Shown here one piece after another: positions 7,555-14,060 of a DNA stretch of 14,060 nt. Numbering within the stretch: the first letter of the stretch is position 1; each line of letters opens with the position of its first letter. The DNA lies in NCBI GenBank assembly GCA_905372875.1, contig CAJPQU010000038.1, positions 1 through 14,060 of the forward strand. Direction: 5' to 3'. Position numbers and translations under genes: made by a program. The DNA is from an uncultured Schwartzia sp. (GTDB lineage: Bacteria > Bacillota > Negativicutes > Selenomonadales > Selenomonadaceae). Under the pieces are notes generated by a model. The model made no database searches. It was not told the DNA's origin and worked only from the letters and a program-made list of their open reading frames with translations.

Positions 7555-8127
7555 ATGACATCATCCCCAGCCAAAGGCGGCGCGCATTTTTACCGTGCGC
7601 TCTTCACCTCCACGTTTCTCATCAGCGCCTTCACCATAGGCGGCGGCTTTGTAATCATTCCTCTGTTAAAGGCTAAATATGTAGATGAATACGGTTGGCT
7701 AAAGGACGAAGAAACCCTAAACTTAGTGGCCATCGCCCAATCCATGCCCGGTGTCGTCGCCGTAAATGCCGCCATTCTCTTAGGTTATCGCATGGCCGGG
7801 CTGCCGGGAGCAATCGTGGCCCTCGCCGCCACCATTCTGCCGCCCCTCATTACCCTCTCCGCCATTTCCGCCGCCTACGATGCTTTTGCCACCAACCCCT
7901 ATATGCAGCTTCTTCTCAAAGGAATGCAGTGCGGCGCCACCGCCCTCATCGTCAACGTCGCCATTGACCTTTGGGAAAAGCAAGTGAAAAAACGGCTGCT
8001 CCTGCCGCTTCTCCTCTTAGGTGGAACCTTCGCCGCCAATCTCCTCTTCGATATCAACATCATGCTGTTAGTGCTGATCGACGGTCTCTTCGGCCTTCTC
8101 TTTCTGCGCGACAGCCGTTACAATTAG
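7555..8127 (+). CDS. Chromate transporter (CHR family), short form, first of a pair
   Basis: 190 residues, very hydrophobic, with about five to six predicted membrane segments, so an inner-membrane protein. It has the single CHR domain of short-chain members: FTIGGGFVIIPLL (26-38), AQSMPGVVAVNAA (61-73), ILPPLITLSA (94-103). Full-length ChrA proteins carry two such domains and export chromate; short forms usually occur as adjacent pairs thought to act together. The sequence gives no proof of chromate as the true substrate. The usual PGP of the second motif is PGV here, while the partner keeps PGP. Start ATG at 7555 follows GAGGAGG. The stop overlaps the ribosome site of the next gene, pointing to translational coupling. 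Confidence 0.92.
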   Translation: MTSSPAKGGAHFYRALFTSTFLISAFTIGGGFVIIPLLKAKYVDEYGWLKDEETLNLVAIAQSMPGVVAVNAAILLGYRMAGLPGAIVALAATILPPLITLSAISAAYDAFATNPYMQLLLKGMQCGATALIVNVAIDLWEKQVKKRLLLPLLLLGGTFAANLLFDINIMLLVLIDGLFGLLFLRDSRYN

Positions 8128-8135
8128 GAGGCGCC

Positions 8136-8696
8136 ATGATCTACTGTCTGCTCTTTTGGGAATTTGCCAAGGTGGGCCTGTTCTGTGTAGGGGGCGGCTA
8201 CGCCTCCATGCCTCTCATTCAGGCCAGCGTGGTGGATACCTATCACTGGCTCACCTTAGGGGAATTCATCGATATCTTCACCATTTCCCAGATGACGCCC
8301 GGCCCCATCGGCATCAACGCCGCCACCTTCGCCGGCATGAAGGTAGCGGGGTTTGGGGGCGCCGTGGCGGCAACGCTGGGCTTTGCCGCCCCCTCGCTCC
8401 TCTTAGGCATTCTCCTGGCCCGACTTTTCTTTCGCTATGGTGATATCGGCCCCATCCGCGGCGCCTTAAACGGCTTGCGTCCCGCCGTCGTGGCCCTCAT
8501 CTCGGCCGCCGGGATCAGCTTCCTCTTCTTAGCGCTCTGGAATACGGAAACACCCCCGGCCGACTGGAGCCGGATCGACCTTCGCGGCGCCCTCATCCTC
8601 GCCCTGTCCCTTGCCGCCGCCCGGCAAAAAATTAGCGTCGTCAAGCTCCTTATAGGCTCCGGCCTCTTAGGCGTAACCTTAGGCCTCTTCTTCTGA
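8136..8696 (+). CDS. Chromate transporter (CHR family), short form, second of a pair
   Basis: 186 residues, hydrophobic, with a single CHR domain: VGLFCVGGGYASMPLIQ (13-29), ISQMTPGPIGINAATFAG (50-67), AAPSLLLGILLARLFFR (84-100), LRPAVVALISAAG (114-126). The GGG and TPGP motifs are the CHR hallmarks. The frame is open upstream to 7971, but that part overlaps the preceding gene in another frame. ATG at 8136 has TAGGAGG at 8125-8131, sharing the first gene's TAG stop, and begins the conserved hydrophobic start, so it is the real start. It probably forms an antiparallel membrane pair with the upstream product; that is family knowledge, not shown here. Confidence 0.92.
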   Translation: MIYCLLFWEFAKVGLFCVGGGYASMPLIQASVVDTYHWLTLGEFIDIFTISQMTPGPIGINAATFAGMKVAGFGGAVAATLGFAAPSLLLGILLARLFFRYGDIGPIRGALNGLRPAVVALISAAGISFLFLALWNTETPPADWSRIDLRGALILALSLAAARQKISVVKLLIGSGLLGVTLGLFF

Positions 8697-8708
8697 ATTT
8701 TTCCTTGG

Positions 8709-8748
8709 GGCCCGCCTGTTTTCCCCATTACCCCAAAGCAGGCGGGCC
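8709..8748 (+). terminator. Strong hairpin after the chromate-transporter pair
   Basis: GGCCCGCCTG (8709-8718) pairs perfectly with CAGGCGGGCC (8739-8748), and the stem can extend inward through TTTT/AAAG. It starts 13 nt after the stop. No clear T tract follows (GTCCCCTTCTCC), so it is a candidate transcription end or a 3'-stabilising hairpin rather than a textbook terminator. Confidence 0.55.
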
Positions 8749-8876
8749 GTCCCCTTCTCCCCATGAATCCGTTGATAAGCTAATTTCTCTGCCTTTCGCG
8801 CGTTTTGCCGAAACGAGAATTCTCAGCTGCATACCATCCCTCGGCCCGCCCTTTTTGCTTTACCGCGTGCGGCGCG
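8749..8876. other. Non-coding convergent intergenic stretch
   Basis: Between the two hairpins that separate the chromate operon from the atp operon. I see no convincing gene or promoter. A 10-bp palindrome GAGAATTCTC (8815-8824) and a weak CGTTT/AAACG stem (8801-8815) are the only structure, and neither is clearly functional. Confidence 0.5.
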
Positions 8877-8919
8877 AAAAAACAGGCAGTCCCGCGTTTC
8901 GCGCCGGACTGCCTGTTTT
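8877..8919 (-). terminator. Bidirectional rho-independent terminator, main end of the atp operon
   Basis: AAAACAGGCAGTCC (8879-8892) and GGACTGCCTGTTTT (8906-8919) form a perfect 14-bp stem. The interior CGCGTTTCGCG can add four more pairs past a two-base bulge. On the minus strand it is followed by six T (8882-8877), as expected for ending the atp transcript about 50 nt after atpC. On the plus strand it ends in TTTTCCC, so it can also catch readthrough from the chromate genes. Confidence 0.87.
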
Positions 8920-8967
8920 CCCTGCCCATCTGAAAAATCAGACAGGCGATTTTTCGAACCTTCGCCG

Positions 8968-9393
8968 TTACCGTTTCATGGAATGTACCGCCTTGAGGCG
9001 TGCGATCGCCCTCTGCAAGGCCAACTCGGCGCGCTCAATGTCGATATCGGGATGCTGCATCGGAGCGACATGGAAGTTATGGATGCGTTCCTTCGCCCGG
9101 TCATAGGCTTTTTGCGCCCGCAGCTCATCAATCTGGATGGGCAGCTCAGCGCAGGACGCCAGCACGGTGATCTTGTCCCGCTGAACTTCCATGAAGCCCC
9201 CGGCCACCGCGATAAGTTCCTCGCGGTCCGTGAGCTTGACGCGCATCGCACAGGGCAATACCCCGGCGATCATCGGCATGTGATGAGGCAGAATGCCCAA
9301 TTCGCCCGATTGAGAACGAACCACCAGCATGTCGATGTCAGCCTGATAAACCACCGCGTCCGGGGAAATTACCTCCAGCTTGATCGTAGGCAT
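8968..9393 (-). CDS. atpC: F1Fo ATP synthase subunit epsilon
   Basis: 141 residues, the normal length with both domains. The N-terminal beta sandwich (1-85) has LEVISPDAVVY (6-16) and the conserved GELGILPHHMPMIAGV (30-45). The C-terminal helical hairpin (88-138) carries IDELRAQKAYDRAKER, which fits the I(L)DxxRA ATP-binding motif of Bacillus-type epsilon subunits (D89, R92, R99). Epsilon sits on the central stalk with gamma and can inhibit ATP hydrolysis. Last gene of the operon: it starts 4 nt after the atpD stop, with its AGAGGAGG ribosome site (9403-9410) inside the 3' end of atpD. Confidence 0.96.
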   Translation of the reverse strand: MPTIKLEVISPDAVVYQADIDMLVVRSQSGELGILPHHMPMIAGVLPCAMRVKLTDREELIAVAGGFMEVQRDKITVLASCAELPIQIDELRAQKAYDRAKERIHNFHVAPMQHPDIDIERAELALQRAIARLKAVHSMKR

Positions 9394-9397
9394 GGGA

Positions 9398-10813
9398 TCA
9401 TGCCTCCTCTTCTTTCAGCTTCCGCGCTTTCGCCACCGCTTCATCGATGGTTCCCACCATGTAGAAAGCATTTTCCGGCATATCATCATGCTTGCCTTCA
9501 AGAATCTCCTTAAAGCCCCGCACCGTTTCTTTGAGGGGAACGTATTTCCCCGGCTGGCCGGTGAACTGCTCCGCCACCGCGAAGGGCTGGGACAGGAAGC
9601 GCTGAATCTTACGCGCCCGGGCTACCGTCAGCTTGTCGGCATCGGAAAGCTCTTCCATGCCGAGGATGGCGATGATATCCTGCAATTCCTTGTACTTCTG
9701 AAGCACCGCCTGCACCCCGCGGGCCACTTCGTAATGTTCCTCGCCGATGATGTTGGGATCAAGGATACGAGACGTCGAATCCAGGGGATCCACCGCCGGA
9801 TAAAGGCCAAGCTCCGCGATCTGCCGGGAAAGAACCGTCGTCGCGTCCAAGTGGGTAAAGGTGCCTGCCGGCGCCGGGTCCGTCAGATCGTCTGCCGGAA
9901 CGTAGACCGCCTGCACCGAGGTGATGGAACCTTTGTTGGTGGAAGTGATCCGCTCCTGCAAGGCGCCAATATCCGTGGTCAGCGTCGGCTGATAGCCGAC
10001 GGCAGAAGGCATACGGCCCAAGAGAGCCGAAACTTCCGAACCGGCCTGGATGAAACGGAAGATGTTGTCGATGAAGAGAAGGACGTCCTGCCCTTCAATG
10101 TCACGGAAATACTCCGCCATGGTGAGGCCCGTGAGGCCGACGCGCATACGCGCTCCCGGCGGCTCGTTCATCTGCCCGTAGACCAGCGCCGTCTTACTGA
10201 TAACACCGGATTCTGTCATTTCTGTCCAGAGATCGTTCCCCTCGCGGGTACGCTCGCCCACTCCGGCGAATACGGAATAGCCGCCGTGTTCTGTGGCGAT
10301 GTTGTGAATAAGTTCCTGAATGAGAACCGTCTTGCCGACGCCCGCCCCGCCGAAGAGGCCCGTCTTGCCGCCGCGGGAATAGGGGGCGATAAGATCCACG
10401 ACCTTGATGCCCGTTTCCAGGATCTGTGCCGAAGCGTCCTGTTCGTCAAATTTTGGGGCCGGACGATGGATGGGCCAAAACTCTTTATTTCCCACCGGGG
10501 CCGGATTGTGGTCAACCGTCTGTCCTAACACGTTAAAAACGCGCCCCAGGCATTCGGGACCTACCGGCACTTTGATGGGGGAACCGGTATCCACCGCTTC
10601 CATACCGCGCACCAAGCCGTCCGTCGAACTCATGGCGATGCAGCGGGTCACGCCGTCGCCTAAATGCTGCATGACTTCGACCACGAGGTCGATATCCATA
10701 TCACCGGCTTTGCCCTTGATCGTGACCGCGTTCAAAATCTCCGGCAGTTCGCCCAGAGGAAACTCCACGTCTACGACCGGCCCGATGACCTGCACTACCT
10801 TACCTTTAGCCAA
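9398..10813 (-). CDS. atpD: F1Fo ATP synthase subunit beta (catalytic)
   Basis: 471 residues, full length. N-terminal barrel begins KVVQVIGPVVDVEFP (5-19). P-loop GGAGVGKT (155-162), catalytic glutamate E187 in GERTREGND (186-194), ALVYGQMNEPPGARMRV (209-225), LLFIDNIFRF (245-254), SALLGRMPSAVGYQPTL (262-278), and the DELSEED-type loop as MEELSDAD (386-393). All catalytic features are intact. It makes ATP at three alpha/beta interfaces. The start codon is TTG (10813-10811): a TAA stop, which is also the atpG stop, lies only four codons upstream in the same frame, AAGGAGG (10821-10827) is 7 nt away, and the next in-frame ATG is at residue 39, inside the conserved barrel. The gap to atpG is 12 nt. 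Confidence 0.98.
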   Translation of the reverse strand: MAKGKVVQVIGPVVDVEFPLGELPEILNAVTIKGKAGDMDIDLVVEVMQHLGDGVTRCIAMSSTDGLVRGMEAVDTGSPIKVPVGPECLGRVFNVLGQTVDHNPAPVGNKEFWPIHRPAPKFDEQDASAQILETGIKVVDLIAPYSRGGKTGLFGGAGVGKTVLIQELIHNIATEHGGYSVFAGVGERTREGNDLWTEMTESGVISKTALVYGQMNEPPGARMRVGLTGLTMAEYFRDIEGQDVLLFIDNIFRFIQAGSEVSALLGRMPSAVGYQPTLTTDIGALQERITSTNKGSITSVQAVYVPADDLTDPAPAGTFTHLDATTVLSRQIAELGLYPAVDPLDSTSRILDPNIIGEEHYEVARGVQAVLQKYKELQDIIAILGMEELSDADKLTVARARKIQRFLSQPFAVAEQFTGQPGKYVPLKETVRGFKEILEGKHDDMPENAFYMVGTIDEAVAKARKLKEEEA

Positions 10814-10820
10814 TGCTAAA

Positions 10821-10827
10821 CCTCCTT
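10821..10827 (-). promoter_or_regulatory. Ribosome binding site fixing the TTG start of atpD
   Basis: AAGGAGG on the minus strand, 7 nt before TTG at 10813. It is the strongest ribosome site in the operon, matching the need for extra beta (three copies per F1) and possibly offsetting the weak start codon. Confidence 0.8.
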
Positions 10828-11743
10828 ACTTCAAGGCTTCCGCACCGCCCACGATCTCGCTGATCTCGCGGGTAATGTTCGCCTGACGTACTTTGTTATA
10901 CTGCAAGTCCAGCTTCTTATTGAGCTCCGCGGCATTGTCCGTCGCGTTGCTCATGGCCGTCATGCGGGAACTCAGCTCGCTGGCCGCAGCTTGAAGCTGC
11001 GCCGCGTATATCATCGTCACCAAATACTGCGGCAGGAGGTATCCCATGACCTCAGGCGCATTGGGTTCGAAAATATAGTCGGATGCCTCCATGGTATCCT
11101 CGTCCGCGTCATTCTCCGTCACCGCGTCCTCAGCGAAGGGATCCTCCTCCGCCGCCGGCGCCTCACGCCCAGTCAGCCCCTCAAAGGGCAGGAGCTGAAA
11201 CATTTCCGGCACCGAATGGATGGCAGATATAAACCGCGTGTAAACGATATGGACGACGCTGTACCTTCCAGACTGATAGAGAGCCGTGATCTCGGCAGCG
11301 ATGGCCCGGGCTGTTTCAAAGGTGGGCTTCTCGCTGATGCCGATATAATGCTTCACGATATGGTAGGCGCGGTTTCGGAAATGTTCTTCCGTCTTGCGCC
11401 CGACGGTGATGAGATCCACCGCGTCCTTATGAGGGATATGGGCCACCGCTTCCTTGAAGACATTGCTGGCATAGGCGCCGGCCAATCCCTTGTCGGAGGC
11501 GATGATCAAAAACAGCTCCTTGCCCTCGGGATGACTCTCCAAGAGCGGGTGTTTGAAATCCCCCACATGGGCCGCCACGTTCTCCACGATCTCCGCCATT
11601 TTTTTCGCGTAAGGACGGTTCGCAATAGCGGCCTGCTGCGCCCGGCGCAGTCTGGCCGCCGCCACCATCTTCATCGCTTTGGTGATCTGCTGGATATTCT
11701 TGACGCTCTTGATACGCCGGCGGATACTTTGTAAACTCGCCAT
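10826..11743 (-). CDS. atpG: F1Fo ATP synthase subunit gamma (rotor shaft)
   Basis: 305 residues. The N-terminal coiled-coil helix starts SLQSIRRRIKSVKNIQQITKAMKMVAAARLRRAQ (3-36), and the C-terminal helix has AQLQAAASELSSRMTAMSNATDNA (248-271) and the closing YNKVRQANITREISEIVGGAEAL (282-304). The Rossmann-like middle contains IASDKGLAGAYASNV (81-95). The protein is about 15-20 residues longer than usual because of an acidic stretch (196-219, PAAEEDPFAEDAVTENDADEDTMEA) placed before YIFEPNAPEVMGYLLP (223-238). Gamma rotates inside the alpha3beta3 ring and couples it to the Fo ring. ATG at 11743 has GAGGTGA (11750-11756) 6 nt upstream. The gap to atpA is 19 nt. Confidence 0.97.
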   Translation of the reverse strand: MASLQSIRRRIKSVKNIQQITKAMKMVAAARLRRAQQAAIANRPYAKKMAEIVENVAAHVGDFKHPLLESHPEGKELFLIIASDKGLAGAYASNVFKEAVAHIPHKDAVDLITVGRKTEEHFRNRAYHIVKHYIGISEKPTFETARAIAAEITALYQSGRYSVVHIVYTRFISAIHSVPEMFQLLPFEGLTGREAPAAEEDPFAEDAVTENDADEDTMEASDYIFEPNAPEVMGYLLPQYLVTMIYAAQLQAAASELSSRMTAMSNATDNAAELNKKLDLQYNKVRQANITREISEIVGGAEALK

Positions 11744-11762
11744 TAAAAATCACCTCGCGTCA

Positions 11763-13280
11763 TCATGCCATCTTGTAAGGAATCGTTTCCTTAAACTCCG
11801 CAATGGCTTTTTTGAGCGCGGCTTCGATATCGTCGTCGAGCTTCTTCTGCTCGGCGATCTTGTCGCCGATTTCCGGATGGTTCTGGTACATGAACTTGAG
11901 GAAATCCTTCTGGAAGGTAACGACCTTGTCCACCGCAATGTCCGCGAGGAAGCCGTGAACCGCCGTGTAGAGGACCATGACCTGATCCTGTACCACGAGC
12001 GGCGAATACTGGGCCTGCTTCAAGGTCTCCACCATCCGGGCGCCGCGATCCAGCTGATCTTTCGTCGCCTTGTCCAAATCGGAACCGAACTGCGCGAAGG
12101 CCGCCAATTCACGATATTGCGCGAGGTCAAGGCGCAGCGTACCGGACACCTGCTTCATGGCTTTGATCTGAGCGCTGCCGCCGACACGGGACACGGAAAG
12201 GCCCACGTTGACCGCCGGGCGGATGCCCGAGTAGAACATTTCCGTTTCCAGCATGATCTGCCCGTCGGTGATGGAAATGACGTTCGTGGGAATGTAGCCG
12301 CCCACGTCCCCCGCCAGCGTCTCGATGATGGGGAGCGCCGTGATGGAACCGGCCCCCATCTGATCGGAAAGTTTCGCGGCCCGCTCTAAAAGGCGGGAGT
12401 GCAAATAGAAAACGTCGCCCGGATACGCTTCGCGGCCCGGGGGACGGCGGAGCAGAAGCGACATAGCACGGTACGCCGCCGCATGCTTCGTCAGATCATC
12501 GTAGACGCAGAGGCAGTGACCGCCCTTATACATGAAGTACTCGGCGATGGAAACGCCGGCATAGGGGGCCAGATACTGGAGCGGAGAACTGTCCGCCGCT
12601 GTCGCCGCCACCACGATGGTGTACGCCATCGCGCCATGGTCTTCCAGCGTTTTTACTACCCGCGCCACCGTCGAAGCCTTTTGGCCGATAGCAACGTAAA
12701 CACAGATGCAGTTCTGCCCCTTCTGATTGATGATGGTATCGACGGCGATGGCCGTTTTCCCCGTGCCACGGTCGCCAATGATGAGCTCACGCTGACCGCG
12801 CCCGATGGGCACCAAGGCGTCGATGGATTTGATCCCCGTTTGGAGGGGCTCATGAACGGACTTACGATCCGCAATACCCGGCGCCCGGTTCTCGATGGGC
12901 CGATATTCCTTGGCCTCGATGGGGCCTTTACCGTCAATGGGGCGTCCTAAAGCATCCACCACGCGGCCGATCATGGCCTCACCCACCGGTACCTGCATGA
13001 TGCGTCCCGTGCGCTTTACCGTGTCGCCTTCCTCAATCTCATTCTCACGGCCGAGGACGACGGCGCCAACATTGTCCTGTTCCAAGTTCAGAACCATGCC
13101 GAATATATCATTGCCGAAATCGAGCAGCTCGCCCGCCATGGCTTTTTGCAGGCCATGGATATGCGCGATGCCGTCGCCGATCTCGATAACAGTGCCCACA
13201 TCATCGATCTTAAGATCCACGTTGTAATGGCGGATCTGTTCTTTGATGATCGCTGTTATTTCTTCCGGATTCATCTTCAT
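11763..13280 (-). CDS. atpA: F1Fo ATP synthase subunit alpha (regulatory, nucleotide-binding)
   Basis: 505 residues, full length. N-terminal amphipathic helix MNPEEITAIIKEQI (3-16) for delta binding, then the barrel. P-loop GDRGTGKT (169-176), QKASTVARVV (200-209), SIAEYFMYKGGHCLCVYDDLTKHA (244-267), LLLRRPPGREAYPGDVFYLHSRLLERAA (275-302), and SGIRPAVNVGLSVSRVGGSAQ (351-371), which carries the arginine finger R365. All key residues are present. It forms the alpha3beta3 hexamer with beta. ATG at 13280 (with a second ATG two codons on) has GGGGTGA (13291-13297) 10 nt upstream. A 105-nt spacer, unusually long for this operon, separates it from atpH. Confidence 0.98.
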   Translation of the reverse strand: MKMNPEEITAIIKEQIRHYNVDLKIDDVGTVIEIGDGIAHIHGLQKAMAGELLDFGNDIFGMVLNLEQDNVGAVVLGRENEIEEGDTVKRTGRIMQVPVGEAMIGRVVDALGRPIDGKGPIEAKEYRPIENRAPGIADRKSVHEPLQTGIKSIDALVPIGRGQRELIIGDRGTGKTAIAVDTIINQKGQNCICVYVAIGQKASTVARVVKTLEDHGAMAYTIVVAATAADSSPLQYLAPYAGVSIAEYFMYKGGHCLCVYDDLTKHAAAYRAMSLLLRRPPGREAYPGDVFYLHSRLLERAAKLSDQMGAGSITALPIIETLAGDVGGYIPTNVISITDGQIMLETEMFYSGIRPAVNVGLSVSRVGGSAQIKAMKQVSGTLRLDLAQYRELAAFAQFGSDLDKATKDQLDRGARMVETLKQAQYSPLVVQDQVMVLYTAVHGFLADIAVDKVVTFQKDFLKFMYQNHPEIGDKIAEQKKLDDDIEAALKKAIAEFKETIPYKMA

Positions 13281-13385
13281 AACTTAGCTGTCACCCCAAT
13301 TTCTTTACTGTGGAAAGGCGCGGCCTTCTTAACAGCGCGACGCTTTCCCTGGAACGTGATCGAGGTGTCACGTTTCGCTTCTTGT
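13281..13385 (-). repeat. Structured spacer between atpH and atpA (two inverted repeats)
   Basis: On the transcribed strand, AACGTGA/TCACGTT (13374-13368 and 13359-13353) forms a 7-bp stem with an 8-nt loop. A second structure pairs GGAAAG with CTTTCC (13348-13343 and 13317-13312) and, inside it, CGCG with CGCG (13339-13336 and 13322-13319). There is no T tract, no clear promoter and no reading frame with a usable start, so it looks like a leader or processing element for atpA. Confidence 0.5.
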
Positions 13386-13925
13386 TCAGTGTGCCAGAAG
13401 TTCCTCTTCCAAGGCCTTCACACGGCCTAAGAGGCTGCCGTCCACGCGGGTCTCCCCCATGCGGACGACGACGCCGCCGATAATGGCGGGGTCCAAATGA
13501 CGCCGAACCTTGATCTTCTTGCCGGTGACTTCGGCCAATTTATCCGTGAGCCGTGTCATGGCGTTATCGCTAAGGTCACGGGCCATCGTCACGTCGGCAA
13601 CCACAATGCCCTGCGCCTCATTCGCATACGTTTCGTATTCCCTCGCGATCTCCTTCAGGAGGAATCCGCGCTGCTTGTCGATCAGGTAACAGAGGAAATT
13701 TACGATGATGGGGGAATAGTCCCCGGCAAAGCACTTCTCCACCGTTTCCTTTTTCGCTGCCGTGGGAATCATGGGGCTGGCCAGAAACTCCTGCAGCTCG
13801 CTGACATCGTCGATATCAGCCACCAGGCGTTTCAGCTCTTCCCCGTACTCCGTAAGCTTCCCGTCCTCCTGGGCCAAGAGAAAAATCGCCCGGGCATACT
13901 TATGGGCCAGCTGTAAATTTAACAT
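13386..13925 (-). CDS. atpH: F1Fo ATP synthase subunit delta (OSCP-like)
   Basis: 179 residues, normal length. The N-terminal helical domain begins LAHKYARAIFLLAQE (6-20) and includes SPIIVNFLCYLIDKQRGFLLKEIAREYETYANEAQG (71-106). The C-terminal domain has AEVTGKKIKVRRHLDPAIIGGVVVRMGETRVDGSLLGRV (131-169), which matches the conserved GGxxVRxGxxxxDGSL signature. Delta joins the b-subunit stator stalk to the top of alpha. It overlaps the end of atpF by 7 nt. The ribosome site is weak (GGTGAT, inside atpF), so translation coupled to atpF is likely. Confidence 0.96.
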   Translation of the reverse strand: MLNLQLAHKYARAIFLLAQEDGKLTEYGEELKRLVADIDDVSELQEFLASPMIPTAAKKETVEKCFAGDYSPIIVNFLCYLIDKQRGFLLKEIAREYETYANEAQGIVVADVTMARDLSDNAMTRLTDKLAEVTGKKIKVRRHLDPAIIGGVVVRMGETRVDGSLLGRVKALEEELLAH

Positions 13926-14060
13926 GACAGATCACCGGCCCTATGCTTATCAAGGCCGTTGATGAATTCGGTGACCAGTTCTTCGTCCGCCGCCTCGTCC
14001 ATCTTGCGTCCCATGAGTTTCGCCGCCGCAGCCAACGCCATGGTAACCATCTGCCCTTTC
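13919..14060 (-). CDS. atpF: F1Fo ATP synthase subunit b, 3' end only
   Basis: The last 46 residues are visible; the gene enters from the right edge. The frame ends KGQMVTMALAAAAKLMGRKM, then an acidic stretch with EFINGL, and stops at TAA (13921-13919). The pattern of a hydrophobic/alanine-rich helix with AAKLMGRKMDEAADEELV matches the C-terminal, delta-binding end of bacterial b subunits, and the position just before atpH is where atpF sits in this operon type. The b dimer is the stator stalk linking Fo to delta/alpha. The membrane anchor is not visible. Confidence 0.92.
   Translation of the reverse strand, partial: KGQMVTMALAAAAKLMGRKMDEAADEELVTEFINGLDKHRAGDLSC

Noticed and set aside
8815..8824. 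Palindrome GAGAATTCTC as an operator
   Set aside because: It lies between two converging gene ends with no promoter near it; a 10-bp palindrome is expected by chance in a window this size.
9380..10528. A 382-codon plus-strand open frame opposite atpD
   Set aside because: It is the antisense shadow of a highly conserved gene and shows no domain or ribosome site.
13281..13385. Internal promoter for atpA in the spacer
   Set aside because: The best -10-like word (TAAAGA) has no acceptable -35 at 16-18 nt.
13277..13417. A 46-codon open frame on the minus strand running from inside atpH to an ATGA overlap with atpA, rich in Lys/Arg
   Set aside because: It has no ATG, TTG or early GTG start and would need a +1 shift from atpH. 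AtpH is already full length, and a second frame in the same spacer is also open for about 30 codons, so the openness looks like chance.

Overview
The window is GC-rich bacterial chromosome with tightly packed genes. A RecD2-type helicase, a short-form chromate transporter pair, an HD-GYP protein, a LytR-CpsA-Psr protein with a LytR_C domain, and an ATP synthase operon in the order F-H-A-G-D-C together suggest a Firmicutes (Bacillota) member. A high-GC Negativicutes anaerobe (the Selenomonas/Mitsuokella/Megasphaera/Dialister neighbourhood) is my best guess. This rests on gene content and composition only; I cannot fix the genus, and the phylum itself is an inference.

Layout. (1) Positions 1-5947, minus strand: one apparent operon, transcribed right to left, of an LCP cell-wall ligase-like protein, a duplicated-ATPase ABC-F protein, RecD2 and ComF. 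ComF runs off the left edge. The genes are joined by an ATGA overlap, a 32-nt gap and a near-overlap, and a good sigma-A-like promoter lies before the LCP gene. (2) Positions 6052-7426, plus strand: a single HD-GYP phosphodiesterase gene, divergent from the LCP operon, with its own promoter and a compound rho-independent terminator. (3) Positions 7497-8748, plus strand: a bicistronic chromate-transporter pair with its own promoter. (4) Positions 8749-8967: a convergent intergenic region holding a strong bidirectional terminator. (5) Positions 8968-14060, minus strand: the F1 part of the F1Fo ATP synthase operon (atpC, D, G, A, H and the 3' end of atpF), entering from the right edge. The membrane-sector genes and the operon promoter lie outside.

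How the genes work together. The five F1 subunits plus the b-subunit stalk form one complex. The two small chromate-transporter proteins probably act as a pair. The LCP/ABC-F/RecD2/ComF group mixes envelope, translation and DNA-processing functions; it looks like a transcriptional unit rather than a pathway. I see no mobile element, CRISPR array, tRNA, rRNA or clear novel system. This is mostly a housekeeping region. The most unusual points are regulatory or local: a 105-nt structured spacer inside the atp operon, a Shine-Dalgarno-masking hairpin before the chromate genes, an altered SIPRDT motif in the LCP protein, and an acidic insertion in the gamma subunit.
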